Part shown: in pieces, positions 10,251 through 23,639 of the stretch
How positions within the stretch are numbered: position 1 is the stretch's first letter
Layout: every line of letters starts with the position of its first letter
Assembly: GCF_018873765.1 (NCBI RefSeq)
Contig: NC_057920.1
Location: 11,979,307-12,043,306, forward strand
DNA length: 64,000 bases
Direction: 5' to 3'
Source of the DNA: Telopea speciosissima
Lineage: Eukaryota; Streptophyta; Magnoliopsida; Proteales; Proteaceae
Made by a program: the position numbers and the translations under genes
The notes under the pieces: model-generated
Told to the model about the DNA's origin: nothing
Database searches by the model: none
What the model saw: the letters and a program-made list of their open reading frames with translations, nothing else

Positions 10251-13200
10251 ATGGTGAACCCACGGTGCTTCTTAGACATTAGCATTGGAGGGGAGCTTGA
10301 AGGGAGGATTGTGGTCGAGTTATACAGCGATGTGGTACCTAAAACTGCCGAAAATTTCAGGGCTCTCTGCACTGGAGAGAAGGGCATTGGTCTCAACACT
10401 GGTGTTCCTCTACATTACAAGGTCTGTCTTGGTTTTTTTTCTGCATCCTTCTTTTGACTTTTACTCTTCTGGGTTGTTTTTTTAACGGAAGAAAGGGATT
10501 ATTTGTTTTTTCTGTAGTTAATTATTTCTGATAAGTTAAGCTATTTTTCAGCACTGATTATTTGGAATGTTTCGTGTGTTATGCCCATTTGTTAGTTCCT
10601 CAGTTTCTTCAAGAACTCAATGAAATAATGTGCAGTTTTTCTATCTTTTATCTTGTTAGACCAACATGCAAGAACTCTGCTACTTATATGTGTCATATTC
10701 ACTTTGTTCCTTTCAGAATAACTTTCCATGGGACTTTTCAGTTTACTAATTTTTTCAATATTTCTTTTATTCAGGGCGTCCGTTTTCATAGGATTATTAA
10801 AGGTTTTATGATACAATGTGGAGATACATCTGCAGGGGATGGCACTGGAGGAGAATCTATTTACGGTTTGAAGTTTGAAGATGAAAATTTTGAACTGAAG
10901 CATGAGAGAAAGGGGATGCTATCAATGGCCAATGCTGGCCCAAACACCAATGGATCTCAGTTCTTTATAACTACTACTCGTACTCCCCATCTTGATGGGA
11001 AACATGTTATATTTGGAAAGGTTATTAAAGGCATGGGAGTGGTTCGTTCAGTTGAGCATGTTACTACTCGTGATGGTGATAATCCCACTGATGATGTTAT
11101 CATTGCGGATTGTGGGGAAATTCCTGAAGGGGAAGATGATGGGATTTCTAATTTTTTTAAAGATGGTGATACTTATCCCGAATGGCCAGCTGACCTCGAT
11201 GAGAAGTCTAATGAGGTTGCTTGGTGGATAAAGGCTGTAGATGCTGCCAAAAATTTTGGAAATGTGCACTACAAGGTAATTTGTATGTCACAGAAATTTT
11301 CCCGGTTGTATTATTCACACTTTTGTACATTTCACTGATCATGTCTGATGAGTAATGCGTTCCTGAGTTATTCTTATATGCAAAGGTGATATAATTTTCG
11401 TGGTTAATCCAATCATTTAGTGTCTCTTAATAAACACCTTTTATTGGTCCACATTCTTCTGTAACCTTCTCTTCTACTGTGTACAGAAGCAAGACTACAA
11501 GATGGCTCTTAGGAAGTACCGGAAGGCTTTGCGCTACTTGGATATTTGCTGGGAGAAAGAAGACATTGATGAAGGTCAATATTTTGTTTTCAATAACGCC
11601 TCTTCTCGTTAGGAGTACTATGTTACCATTCTTTATTCCAGTCTGATTTGTATACTTATGTCGTGGTGCAGAGAAGAGTACATATTTGAGGAAAACAAAG
11701 TCACAGATATTCACAAATAGTTCTGTAAGATTCTAAATTTTAGAGTTGATGAGAGTTATGAACACTTCTAGATATGTCTTGGTAGCATATTCGATATCCG
11801 AAAAACATGCTGCTTAACAAAATACTGGTATCTTTACCACTCTGTTCAGCCTAGTCCCTAGATAATTGTGTATGTTTTGCTGTGTTTGTGAAATTTAAAG
11901 GTTCATGAGGCTAAGATTGTTTACAAATATAGTCAAGTTAGATGAAGGACGGGTCATCGCAACATTATAGGGGGTGTATGCAAAGAAGAAGAAACAGTGA
12001 CTGCAAGAGAGTTTAAAAAACATAATAAATTATTAGGGTAACATTATATTACAGAATTTGTTGTCATCAGATTTGAGTGAGAGGAAGGCATTTGTCTTTG
12101 AATACAGGGAATATGGGGTCAACTCTCTCACCTAGGTCCCTTCCATTTCATTCATGGAATTTCCGGATCCTTTTTTAGGCCTAAAATATTTAGGGATATT
12201 TTGTATATTAAATGAGAATCTGGACATAAAAATTCTATTTTTAGATTTTCCCATAGTTTTAGATGCAACAAATAGGATGTTTTTGTGTAGCTGATTATCT
12301 AGCCAGGAAGTTGGCCAAAAAGAATTTGGAAGAGATGCTCTATGCATTTTCACATGCATTTTCACTTGTCTTACATAATATTTTGATCCAAAACAAAAAA
12401 GAATTTGGAAGAGATGCTCTATGCATTTTCACTTGTCTTACATAATGTTTTGATTCAAAACAAAGTTCCATGTTGCCTATGTGGCATCGTTTCTTGGACA
12501 TAAAAGCCCAATCATTTCAAAGTAAGTGTGTTTTGCTTACAAGACTAGCTCTTATGAGGGATGTTGGCTGATTTTGAGATTAAAAAGTTGGTTTGATGGG
12601 TAAAAACATAAATTCTGAAGCCGAACATTCTCTACAGGTGACACTCCAGCAATAGTTGTCAAGAGAAGTGTGGGGATGGATAGGATAAATGGTGTGGCAT
12701 GGTTTTTGGGATTTTCAATGGGTGAGCACCTTGTTGGGGTTTTGATAGTTGTAGGGTTAGGTTTTGGTCATGGTTTGGAAACTTTGGAGATGGACTGCTT
12801 AGGGATTGGGGAAGTAGTGAAAAAAGAAAGACAAGAATGTTGGTGATGCAGAACCAAGGGTGAACTCAAGGAAGAAAAAGGAGAAAGTTGTTGCTTGTGT
12901 GATGAAGATCAGCCCAACCTTAATAGGCTAGGCCTATTGACCCATAATGGGTTAGGACTATTGATGTGGATCAAATCCAACATCATAAACCCAACTTTTA
13001 TTAGTCCTAATGGGTTTTGGCCTAGGCCCAAGACTAAGGCCCAACCCATGCAAGTTGGGTTTGGTCAATCCATGTTTTTTAACATGTGTTATGTGTGGGT
13101 GGTAGGTATTGTTAATAAAGGGGGCCTTATTGTCAAAGGAAGGCTCCATTGTCAAAGGAGGCTCCAATGTCAAAGTTAGGTAGGGGTTGGTGGTAATAAG

Positions 13201-16200
13201 TCAATGTTTGGTAGGAGGTTTCCTAAAGTCAAGTATTAGGAAAGTTGGATTTTGATGTCCTTTCTTGGAAGCTTTTGCTTCTATTTATATGTAAGGTTGT
13301 TTTCAGTCAAAAGGGGAAGTTGGATAATTGAATATTGTTGTAAGCAGTTGCTTTCTTTTGAAGTAAATCCATGGTGTTTGATCCTTGGTGATGGAGCTGG
13401 TGTATGATCCAAGCTAACTCCTTGCGGTGGGAAACCCAGGAGGTTACTCTTCAATCATTGTTCTCATTCTTCTTAAGCATTCCAGCCGTTAGAGGCATCA
13501 CCTTTTCAGTCGAAACTCATTATTACTACTTGCTGTAGATTTGTTGCATCACCCCTTGACTTCCCTATTTTCCTTATACCTATTTCCCTCTAATTACATT
13601 ACCCTTATCCTTGAACTATACCACATCCTATTAGACCATCCCAATCTTAACCCCATCGAATTGAACCTCTGTTCCCCTGATTCAGATCCTGTGTTGGGAT
13701 TGGTTGAACTTTCATTCCAGTTCTACATTATTTGGTATCAGAGCCATGACTCTAGAAGACAACAATCAAACCCTTCCACCTGCTCCAGATCCTATGGCAA
13801 CAGTGATCACCATGTTTCAGCAACTCAGAGAAGAACAGAAGACTATAAGTGATAGATTGTTGGCCTTGGAAGAACGGCAGCGCACTTCTCCTCCTCAGGG
13901 TTATTCAACCAATCACTCTTTTGAGGAAGAGGGATATCAGATGAGGTCCGAAGTTCATCGCAATAATCGACGGATACCTGAAGGCAACTAGTAGAGAGGA
14001 TCCCCTCAACGACCTACTTTTGAAGAATATATAAGGTCTTACTTTGATGGAGAAATTGAAGCACCCTGTCGAAGAGATGACTCCCATAAAGTCAAGCTTG
14101 AATTGAAGGAATTCCACGGTAAGCTTGATCCACAAATCTTTTCAGATTGGCTAGCTTCCATGGACGACTATTTCCGATGGTACGATATGTCAGAGGCAAG
14201 AAAAATGCAGCTAGCACGTACCAAGCTGGTTGGTGCTGCTCAAGAAAGGTGGAGAACCGAAGAAAGAAAGTTAGAAGACAGAGGTAGAGCTCCCATTTCT
14301 TGGGAGGAGATGAAGGAAGATCTGAGTTCGAAGTATTTACCACGTCACTGCCGTTCACAATTGCAAGACCAGCTGAACTCTCTAAGGCAAGGAAGTCTGT
14401 CCGTAGCTGAGTATATGGAGCAGTTCGACGCTCTCTACTCACGTATCGGAGTAAGGGAAAATGATATACAGGTGTTGTCCCGTTTTCGTTTGGGTTTGCG
14501 ATCTGACATCAACCGTGCTATTGGTGTTGTGGACGTGTCTAGTGTTCGAGAATGTTTTGAGAAAGCTGCCCATGCTGAAAAGTTGTTAGCTCCTACAAGC
14601 AAACGCTGCGGAGGTTCAGATGGGGAACCAAAGAGGGCTTTTTCAGCTAAGACCTATGCTGCTACCCCACCTCGCACTACCTCCTCCACGTTCAGATTAT
14701 AAAGGAAAAGCACCAATGGAAAGTACTTCCAAAGTGCAATGTTTCCACTGTCAAGAAGCTGGTCACTTTGCTAAGAATTGCCCTCTGAAACGGACGGTGG
14801 CCTTGGCTCTTGAAGAAGATGAAGATTCAGCTGGGAATGATGCTAGCGTATAGCCTGTACCATTGGAAGAGGAAGACGAAGATGCTGATTATTATGAAGG
14901 GGCTGACGAAAATGATGACGGCACCTATGGTATTCATGTAGTCACTCGCATCTTGGTGGCTGAAGTTAAAGGTGAAGATTGGCGGCGAAATTGTATCTTC
15001 TACAGCCGTATGTATTCAGCCGGTCGTACGGCTCAGGTCATTGTTGACAGTGGCAGCTGTGTCAATGTGGTCTCTGATTTGTTCGTGAAGAGTGCTCAGT
15101 TGAAGACAAAGAAGCATCCTCAGCCTTACAAGGTTTCCTTACTGAATGGGACTACCTTGGAGGTCAATCAGCATTGTGCTGTCCCCTTACAGCTCTCTAG
15201 GTATGATGAAAAGGTGTGGTGTGATGTTATCCCCATGAAATTGACAGATGTACTCTTAAGGAGGCCGTGGCTTTATGACAATGATGTTCTCACCGGGGGA
15301 AAGAAAAATCAGTGTAGTTTTCAGTATAAGGGTCAACACACATTGTTTGAACCTATCAACTTGCCTGAGGAGCTGCGAAAGAAACGGTCCTTGAGGAATT
15401 CCCACCCCGAAGAAGAAGGTGTTAGCTCTGCCCCACAAAGAGATCTTCGCTGTTCCGAAGAAGGAGTTTGAGCGGACCAGCCACGACACAGGGCTGATAT
15501 TGGCACTAGTGACCAAAGAAGTGACTCCACAGCTTGTGGTTCAGCTAGCACCACCCATCAAGGAGCTCCTCTTCAACTTTGTTGACCTAGTACCTGACGA
15601 GCTACCCAATGAGCTCCCCCCTTTGAGAGCTATCCAGCATGTCATTGACTTGGTACCAGGCTCAGTCTTGCCAAACCTGCCTGCGTATCGACTTAGTCCT
15701 ATAGAACACACAGAGCTCAAGAGACAAGTGGATGATCTACTACAAAAAGGCTTCATTGAGGAGAGTTTATCCCCATGTGCTGTACCAGCCCTCCTTACCG
15801 CAAAAAAGGACGGATCATGGCGTATGTGTGTGGACAGCAGGGCGATAAATAAAATAACAGTCAAGTATAGGTTCCCTATACCACGGTTAAATGACATGTT
15901 GGACATGTTAACCGGTTCTAAAGTCTTCACCAAGCTGGATTTGCGTAGTGGCTACCATTAAATCCGTGTTCGACAAGGAGATGAGTGGAAGGCAGCATTT
16001 AAAACCAAGGATGGTTTGTACGAGTGGCAGGTCATGCCTTTTGGTTTGACTAATGCACCAAGCACATTCATGAGGGTGATGACTCAGATACTTCGTCCTT
16101 TCATTGGTCACTTTCTTGTGGTTTATTTCGATGACATTCTAATTTACAGTAAGGACCCTACTGACCACATCGACCACATAAAACAAGTTTTCAGGGTATT

Positions 16201-19200
16201 ACGCAAGGAAAAGCTCTATGTGAACCTCAAGAAGTGTTCCTTCATGCTGCCCAAGGTGGTGTTCCTTGGATTCATCGTCTCCTCAAAGGGTGTTGAAGCT
16301 GATCCTGAGAAGGTGAAAAGTATCCTTGACTGGCCTGTTCCTCGCACACTCACTGAAGTTCGTAGTTTCCATGGTTTGGCCTCTTTCTACAGAAGATTCA
16401 TTCGAAACTTCAGTGCCATCATGGCACCTATAACTGAATGTATGAAGAAGAGCAAGGGCAGTTTTAAGTGGACAGTGGCAGCAACTAAGGCACTACAGCT
16501 GATCAAGAAAAAGATGACAGAAGCTCCTATACTTCGCCTACCTGATTTTGACAAGATCTTCGAGGTTGCTACCGATGCCTCGCATGTTGGCTTAAGTGGA
16601 GTTTTGATGCAAGCTGGCCACACCGTATTGCCTATCACAGTGAGAAAATCAATGAGGCAAAGAAACATTACTCCACATATGACCTAGAGTTCTATGCTGT
16701 TGTTCAAGTGCTACGTCATTGGAGGCACTATCTCATTGGCAAAGAATTCATCCTCTACACCGACCATGAGGCACTCAAGCATCTACACTCACAAAAGTCA
16801 GTTAGCCATTGCCATGCCAAGTGGGTTGCATACCTATAGGAGTTTGTCTTTGCTATGAAGTACAAGGCTGGTAAGGAGAATGTTGTAGCCGATGCCTTGA
16901 GTAGAAAGGTGCTGACCTTGACTACATTTTCAGCTCATGCCTTGAGCTATATCAGATCAGAGGAGAATATGCGGCCGATCCTGACTTCAGTGTTCTTTAT
17001 GAAGAGCTGCAACGTGGCAGGCAGCATGCTAAATATTCAGTACAAGATGGTTATTTGTTCTTAGGAACGCGTCTGTGCATTCCGAACTCCTCCCTACGAC
17101 ATCACATCATTAGGGAGCTACATGGAGGAAGTTTAGGAGGTCACTTTGGCAAGGACAAAACTATTTCACTGGTGGCTGATCGCTACTACTGGCCTCACTT
17201 AACCAAAGATGTGGACCATGTGATCAAACGATGTCGTGTATGTCAGCTGGCCAAAGGAACGAAGCCAAAATACAGGTCTATATTCTCCATTGCCTGTGCC
17301 ACATGCACCGTGGCAAGATATCAGCATGGACTTTGTTCTCGGACTACCCCTTACCAAGGATCGACATGATTCCATCATGGTGGTGGTTGATCATTTCACC
17401 AAGATGGCTCACTTCATACCTTGTTGCAAGACTTTCGACGCCTTTCATGTTGCAAAGCTGTTCTTTCGAGAGGTTGTACGTATCCATGGGCTGCCAAGCA
17501 CTATAGTTTCAGACCGGGATGTCAAGTTCACCAGCTATTTTTGGAAGACGTTGTGGCTGAAAACTAACACTAAATTGAAGTTTTCTCTGACTTTTCATCC
17601 ACAAACTGATGGGCGATCAAGTAGTGAACCGAAGCTTGGGAAATCTCTTGAGGTGCCTAGTTCGAGATTATGAGAAGACCTGGCCAGCCATTTTAGACAT
17701 AGCTGAGTTTGCTTACAATAGTTCAGTCAATAGAACTATTGGGCGTACTCCTTTTGAAGCACTTCTTGGATTGCAGCCTTGGTGCCCAATTGACTTCATT
17801 CCACTCCCACCTCAAGCACGCCTCAATCTTGAAGCGGATGAGTTCATTAGGCACATCACTGAGGTGCATGCTAATGTTAGGTGACGCATCGCCCTCAACA
17901 ATAAAGTATACAAAGCCACAGCTGATCGCCATCGCCGTTATGTCGAGTTCCAGCCAGGAGATATGGTGATGGTGCATATTCAGCCCGAGAGGTTCCAGCC
18001 AGGCTTCAATACCAAGCTTCATCCTAAGAATATGGGTCCATACAAGGTGTTGAAACGCATTGGACCTAACGCCTACATGTTAGAGCTGCCTGAAGATATG
18101 AACATTAGCAACATTTTCAACGTTGCTGATCTCCATGTGTACGTGGGACATCATTCTAACAATGGTGATACGGAGCAGATGCTAAGACTGCCCCAACTTC
18201 AGTCCCCACCTACAGATATCATTGAAGAGGTTTTGGACGACATGTACAAAACCACTCGTCGTGGCACCGGTTACCATACCTTTCTCGTCAAATGGAAGGG
18301 TTGCCCACGACGTGATAACACTTGGATACACGCCGATGACTTCAAGAAGCTTGATCCGGACTTGTACAAACGTTATATGGCCTTCACCCATTCGTCGGAG
18401 ACGAATGTTTTCAAGCCAGGGAGAGTTGGTGCAGAACCAAGGGTGTACTCAAGGAAGAAAAAGAAGAAGGTTGTTGCTTGTGTGATGAAGATCAGCCCAA
18501 CCTTAATGGGCTAGGCCTATTGACCCATAATAGGTTGGGACTATTGATGTGGATCAAATCCAACATCATAGGCCCAACTTTTATTAGTCCTAATGAGCTT
18601 TGGCCTAGGCCCAAGACTAAGGCCCAACCCATGCAAGTTGGGTTTGGTCAATCCATGTGTTTTAACATGTATTATGTGTGGGTGGTAGGTATTGTCAATA
18701 AAGGGGGCCTTATTGTCAAAGGAGGCTCCAATGTCAAAGTTAGGTAGGGGTTGGTGGTAATAAGTCAATGTTTGGTAGGAGGTTTCCTAAAGTCAAGTAT
18801 TAGGAAAGTTGGATTTTGATGTCCATTCTTGGAAGCTTTTGCTTCTATTTATATGTAAGGTTGTTTTCAGCCAAAAGGGGAAGTTGGATAATTGAATATT
18901 GTTGTAAGCAGTTGTTTTCTTTTGAAGTAAATCCATGGTGTTTGATCCTTGGTGATGGAGCTGGTGTGTGATCCAAGCTGACTCCTTGCGGTGGGAAACC
19001 CAGGAGGTTACTCTTCAATTATTGTTCTCATTCTTCTCAAGCATTCCAGCCATTAGAGACATCACCTTTTCAATCGAAACTCATTATTACTACTTGCTGT
19101 AGATTTGTTGCATCACCCCTTGACTTCCCTATTTTCCTTATACCTATTTCCCTCTAATTACATTACCCTTACCCTTGAACTATACCACATCCTATTAGAC

Positions 19201-22014
19201 CATCCCAGTCTTAACCCCATCGAATTGGACCTTTGTTCCCCTTATTCAGATCCTGTGTTGGGACTGGTTGAACTTTCATTCCAGTTCTACATTAGTTGGA
19301 GGATGATATAACAGAAGTAAATGTCAATCAAATATCAGAACCAAGAGGGTGGGGGCAGGGAGCTGTAGGTCAAACAATGTTCTTACTAGATCAGATATGT
19401 TTTACTAAAATGAAGATTACTGTTTCTTATCAGCAGGAAAAAATATTTCTGATCTTCTTGATGGGTATATTAATATTATTTCCTCTGTGTGTACGTGTGT
19501 GTGCACACGAGAACACATGCTAATCTAGAAATGAACGGTTAAGACAAGCATATATTAATTAATTATACAAAGCGATGCTGATTGAAGGGAAAATACATGA
19601 AAATAGGGTCATAGGGGTAACATCTTAGCATTTTTTACCATTTAGTCCATGCTCCAACATTATGGTCAAAGGAAATTTTAACTGTGTCAAATCTCTTTCA
19701 TGCTATATTCATGTTGGATGCCCACTTGTTTATCTTGTTTCATAGCATGTTCGTTAATTAGGTTTGTTTGTTAGTTGCTAATGGATTCTACTTTGCTTCT
19801 TGTTTTAATGATTTCCCCTCTTTGTCTAAATGATTGATTTGCAAAAATGCTTTCTTCAGGCTTGTAAGTTGAAATTAGGAGATTTAAAAGGAGCATTGCT
19901 GGATACAGACTTTGCAATGCGTGATGGGGAGAATAATGTGAAAGCTTTGTTTCGCCAAGGGCAGGTTGGGCTCTTGCATCCATATAGTGCTTTTGAGTTG
20001 CATGTGCATGCCTTTATAAATATCTTGTAACTGGCATTTTGGCTGTTCTAATCATTGCAAGCTTTGTTTTTATACATTGCTGTTCTGTATTTTCTTGTTT
20101 CTTAATTCAACGATTTTTTGCAATAGAGCCATGATGGACCTTCTGAGGACACGTCGAATCTACTTTACTGAAACTCTTTGCTTTAGGGATTGTTAAGATA
20201 GTTTGAGGCTTTATAGCCTAGACTGTTGTGCTTGTACATTGAGAAGACATTCGATTCAGCACTGACATCTTAATGTTGGACCTGTTTTATCTAAAGCTTT
20301 TGTCTATGGGATTGAGTGTGGTATGTAACTTTGATATGCTTTGGTTTGGAATGGTGAACACTGAATCATAGTTGTCAAGGCGTCCAGGCGGCTTTGCCTG
20401 GATTGGCGCCTTGGTCACCTAGGCAATGCCTTGGCGCCTTGCTGGTGTCGCATTAATTCCCCCCCCCCTTTCGACCGCCTTGGTTCATCTAGGGGCTGTG
20501 ACAACTATGCACTGAATCACTGATAGCTTGACTAATCATTACTGTTTTAAATGTATTGCTTACTCCAGTTACTTTTATTGCTTAACTAGCATTTTAGCTG
20601 ATAGCATGGAACATTAACAATGATTGCAGGTATGCTTTGTAATTAGTATTTGAGTTCTTGGTCTTAGTGGTACTATTACATTAAAGGCAACGAGTCATTA
20701 TGTGGTAATATGAAAGAATTACGCTGAGCTTTAGCTGGTGTACCTCAGAGATTCCCATGGATAGTGACCAGTCATTATCTTTTTATTGCAATGAATGGCT
20801 AGGAACTAGTCTGGAAGCTCAAGATTAGCATGATTCCTGATCTAGGAACTGGCAGGGATATGTACTGATTGGCTTTGCTTGTTTTCTGTGATGTGGTCCA
20901 CAGATGTTGTGTACTTGTTAAATTTTGCCCTTTCCTGGGGGTTGCTTGAGTTTTTGTGCAAATGTCGAAAACGTTCTTGGAAGCAAGAATATTGGACGAC
21001 TTTGTTTTTTCAGTGGAGTAGTTTTGTAATGCCAATGATAATGGTTTTATTTACATTTCAGGCATATATGGCACTTAATGATGTGGATGGTGCAGTGGAG
21101 AGCTTCAAGAAGGCATTAGACTTGGAGCCAAATGATGGTCAGTGAATTATACAATTTCAGTTTCTCTTGTCAAAATGCTCAAAGTAGGAGACAACATGAA
21201 CTTGGCTGATTTATCATTTGAAAAGTAATTTCTGGTGCCCCTGTGTAGCTCACATGCTACAAATGTAAATGGCACAAAATTTCAAGTATAAGGAGCAAAT
21301 CTGTTGGATCGGCCAACACTGATCCTTTGATACTAATCTGATACTGAAGCATCGGCTACAATCTGGCCATATTGTCTGATCCGATGCCTAATCCTGAGTT
21401 CTAATTCCTTGAAATGTTCAGCAGTTCGAAGTTCGAACAGTGTAGATATGATATGCTTAATTATTTAATCTGATTGAGATAAGCAACTGCATTGGTTTTT
21501 TTAGAAAGTTGTAACACCTTGGATGTTGCCATACAAAATGTTGGAATTGCGAGACCTTCAGTCACCCACATCACATAAAAGATCTCATTTTTCGACATTA
21601 TTCTCTGTTAAACACCCTGTGTCCTTGTCTGTAGCTGTATAAACCTATGTAATTTTCACAATAGGTTCCATGTAGGACAAGCCATGTCAGTGGATACCAA
21701 ACTTGCGGCCATGTCCTTGTTATCTAGCAAATTGGTCAACAAATGATTGTATTTATACACTCTTCTATGTTGAATATTCCTGTGTAAAATCAGCTCTTGA
21801 TTTCTCTTTGCATTAATATATCCTGTCTTTCAGGTGGCATAAAAAAGGAGCTTGCTGCTGCAAAAAAGAAGGTCCATAATTGCTCCAATGTTTAAGCATT
21901 TTTGGTTTGTTATGTGATTTTTTTTGACGTAGTTATGAAATTGTGAAAAATGTATTTCAGATTGCTGACAGACGTGACCTGGAAAGGAAGGCCTATTCCA
22001 AAATGTTCCAATAG
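10251..22014 (+). CDS. CYP40: Cyclophilin-40 (SQUINT), Hsp90 co-chaperone
   Basis: Eight exons: 10251-10421, 10775-11275, 11487-11574, 11672-11724, 19860-19964, 21062-21137, 21834-21871 and 21961-22014. All introns are GT-AG and the frame is kept throughout, giving 361 aa, the usual plant CYP40 length. Residues 1-190 are a cyclophilin peptidyl-prolyl isomerase domain ([14 protein letters not shown] with Arg63, Phe68, Gln71; [23 protein letters not shown] with His134). The usual cyclosporin-contact Trp is His129, as in other Cyp40 proteins. Residues from about 215 are three TPR repeats ([34 protein letters not shown]) followed by a basic C-terminus. In Arabidopsis this protein works with Hsp90 in loading AGO1 and so in miRNA activity and phase change. 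Intron 4 is 8.1 kb because it contains a complete LTR retrotransposon; introns 4 and 5 also hold a tandem duplication and a MITE. Confidence 0.95.
12315..12468. repeat. Tandem duplication in CYP40 intron 4
   Basis: A segment beginning AAAAAGAATTTGGAAGAGAT and running through CACTTGTCTTACATAAT occurs twice in direct orientation, from about 12317 and from about 12399, roughly 80 bp apart. The first copy has a short extra internal repeat of CACATGCATTTT. No coding content. Confidence 0.7.
12844..13730 (+). repeat. 5' LTR of the chromovirus
   Basis: An 887-bp repeat beginning TGATGCAGAACC and ending TTCTACATTA, matched along its length by the 3' LTR. The first base follows the target duplication GTTGG. 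The primer binding site follows two bases after the end. Confidence 0.9.
13740..18420 (+). pseudogene. Degenerate gag-pol region of the chromovirus
   Basis: Recognisable parts in order: gag at about 13750-14850 with a retrotransposon gag core ([21 protein letters not shown]) and a CCHC zinc knuckle ([14 protein letters not shown]) near 14740; an aspartic protease with [10 protein letters not shown] near 15050; reverse transcriptase at about 15700-16300 with the YFDDIL active-site box near 16120; RNase H at about 16550-16900; integrase at about 17070-17900 with the zinc-binding and catalytic core; and a chromodomain at about 18215-18400 ([16 protein letters not shown]). The chromodomain in such elements is thought to guide integration to modified histones. 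The region is a broken fossil and is not expected to make a complete polyprotein. Confidence 0.88.
18427..19294 (+). repeat. 3' LTR of the chromovirus
   Basis: An 868-bp repeat, a near copy of 12844-13730, preceded by a short purine-rich stretch (CCAGGGAGAG) that would be the polypurine tract and followed by the second GTTGG. Confidence 0.9.
20367..20509. mobile_element. hAT-type MITE in CYP40 intron 5
   Basis: A 143-bp element with termini CATAGTTGTCA and its complement GACAACTATG, flanked by CACTGAAT on both sides (20359-20366, 20510-20517). An 8-bp duplication with short TIRs fits the hAT superfamily. The interior is rich in GGCGCCTTG-type phrases that pair with one another. It lies wholly in the intron between exons 5 and 6 and does not touch splice sites. 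Confidence 0.75.
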
Positions 22015-23635
22015 AGTTCATGGAGCTCTATGGTATGTTAATTATTCTTAGTAATCGGGATTTCTGAATTGTTGTTTGATATGCAAAAGCCTTTCACCAT
22101 TACACATGGGAGTATCATTTCTTCAAGCGTCAACTCAAGTGGTTTTGGCGTATGCTACCATAGCTTCTATAAAGTGGGGCAACCACTATTTTTGGATTTC
22201 TTTTGGGGCTATGTCAATCCAGATCTGTTCCAGATGTTATTCTTTCACATAATTGTCACAATCAAGTATATTTTGTTCCAGACAAAGTTTTCCTCCACCC
22301 ATAGAGGACGGTTCATCCATCATTCTAGGGAATACCCTCCCGATACCCATTCCCGTCCTGTCCCGCCCCTCGGTGAATGAAATCCCATTCACCGTGGGTG
22401 GAGGGGAACTCGGTCCTTTTGTTCATTTTGAATTGTTACAATAATTATATCTGTGTTACTTTGCTCAGAGATCTCCTAGGTGGTAAACTGGTAACCATTT
22501 AACACTAGGACCTCTCTGTGTTTGACATATTGATGGCCATGAGATTCATAGGTTGCACTTTGTATTTAAATATAATACTGTGCATAATTGCCTGCTAACA
22601 TACCCCTCCCCTTTTCTAATTGTGTCCCAGGCTATAGACAGGGTGAAGGAAAACCAGCAGATCCCCTGATCGCGTACAGAGATAGACAGCGCAAGCACCA
22701 GCCAATTTTTGTTTGATAGGTTTACGAGTTTAAAAATTCAGGACTTGATTATTGGCTGAACTGGATTGCTATATGATGAAATCATGTGCAATCATTCAAC
22801 AATCTTGACATGTTTGACATTAAAGTAACAAGCTTAATTGGTCTCAAAAGCATGGTTTCTTCTTAACCAATTCCTTGTGATTATTTTCAATACTAGCAAT
22901 AGTGGTATCTGGTATCCCCCCCCCAGTCTATTGTGGATATTGGCTTGTGCGGATGTCTGGAGTTTTCGATTCTCTCGTCGTAGTCATTGAATTTTCAGGT
23001 CTGCTTCTCCAGCCATCTTCCTCATCTTTCACATTTCTTTGGTTTGTTCTTGCATTTAGTTATTTCAGTCCTGCCAGTGCCATTAAGCTTCAAGCAGCTA
23101 CAAGTTTTCGTTTATTGGAGGCTTATGATACTGGGACATGGCAATCGACCAATACAGTTTCCAGATTAGCTTTTCTTATCTGGGACATGGCAATCGACCA
23201 ATGCCTGATAGTCTACGTGAGCTATGAGGTGGTCTACAATATCATCCCTTACTGGCTGCTTAAGTCTTAAAATTACTGTCTTCTAATGCTCTGAATGATT
23301 GTGTGTACATGTGCATGGTGGTTGATAGTTTAATTGCTTGATGTGTTAGCCCTAACGTATAAGTTCATATCTGCAAGGGAGGCTGTCTTCAGTTGGTATT
23401 TCTGCTGTTTGTCTCCTGTTTTCAGCTTAAGTTCTTCTGATCATTGTTGGATCATCTGCTCTTCCTTTTCCCTTTGGCACAGTTATGAGAAGCAGCTCAG
23501 GCCACTTAATATGATTTGCCCTCTATTTCTTGGGGCTTCTGAAGTTGATTCGATCCAGTAAACATTCAGGGTGGTAATGCTTGATTTCGTGCCATTCTGG
23601 GATTTTCAACCAAAAACTGAAAAAACCCAACTTCA
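22015..23635. other. CYP40 3' flank and intergenic
   Basis: The first part is presumably the 3' UTR of CYP40. A foldback MITE-like segment lies at 22277-22410. A 22-bp phrase beginning CTGGGACATGGCAATCGAC occurs twice, about 50 bp apart (23131 and 23181). The 122-codon open frame at 22902-23270 resembles no family I know and overlaps this duplication; I do not call it a gene. Confidence 0.4.
22277..22410. mobile_element. MITE-like foldback downstream of CYP40
   Basis: The left end has GTTTTCCTCCACCCATAG and the right end has GGGTGGAGGGGAAC, giving an inverted match of about 15 bp, with a second internal pair (TTCACCG and CGGTGAA). Similar TTCACC/CGGTGAA phrases recur near 34940, 55072 and 59577. 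No clear target duplication. Confidence 0.4.
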
Positions 23636-23639
23636 GTTA

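Larger units (their letters stand above)
12844..19294 (+). mobile_element. Ty3/gypsy chromovirus LTR retrotransposon, whole length, decayed
   Basis: A 6,451-bp fossil element inserted in intron 4 of CYP40, in the same orientation as the gene. It has two LTRs (12844-13730, 18427-19294), a 5-bp target duplication GTTGG (12839-12843 and 19295-19299), and a primer binding site TGGTATCAGAGCC matching initiator-Met tRNA two bases after the 5' LTR. The internal order is gag, protease, reverse transcriptase, RNase H, integrase and a C-terminal chromodomain, which places it among the chromoviruses. All parts are present, but the coding region is broken, by roughly eight to ten interruptions. The two LTRs differ at about thirty sites by eye plus a small indel (around 3.5%), mostly transitions, which suggests an insertion on the order of one to a few million years ago. 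Confidence 0.92.

Noticed and set aside
14103-18514. Long open frames in CYP40 intron 4 as host exons
   Set aside because: They encode gag-pol and chromodomain parts of the LTR element between its two LTRs, and CYP40 exons 4 and 5 join in frame without them.
22902-23270. 122-codon open frame downstream of CYP40
   Set aside because: No family resemblance, low-complexity hydrophobic content, and it spans a local direct duplication; chance frame is more likely.
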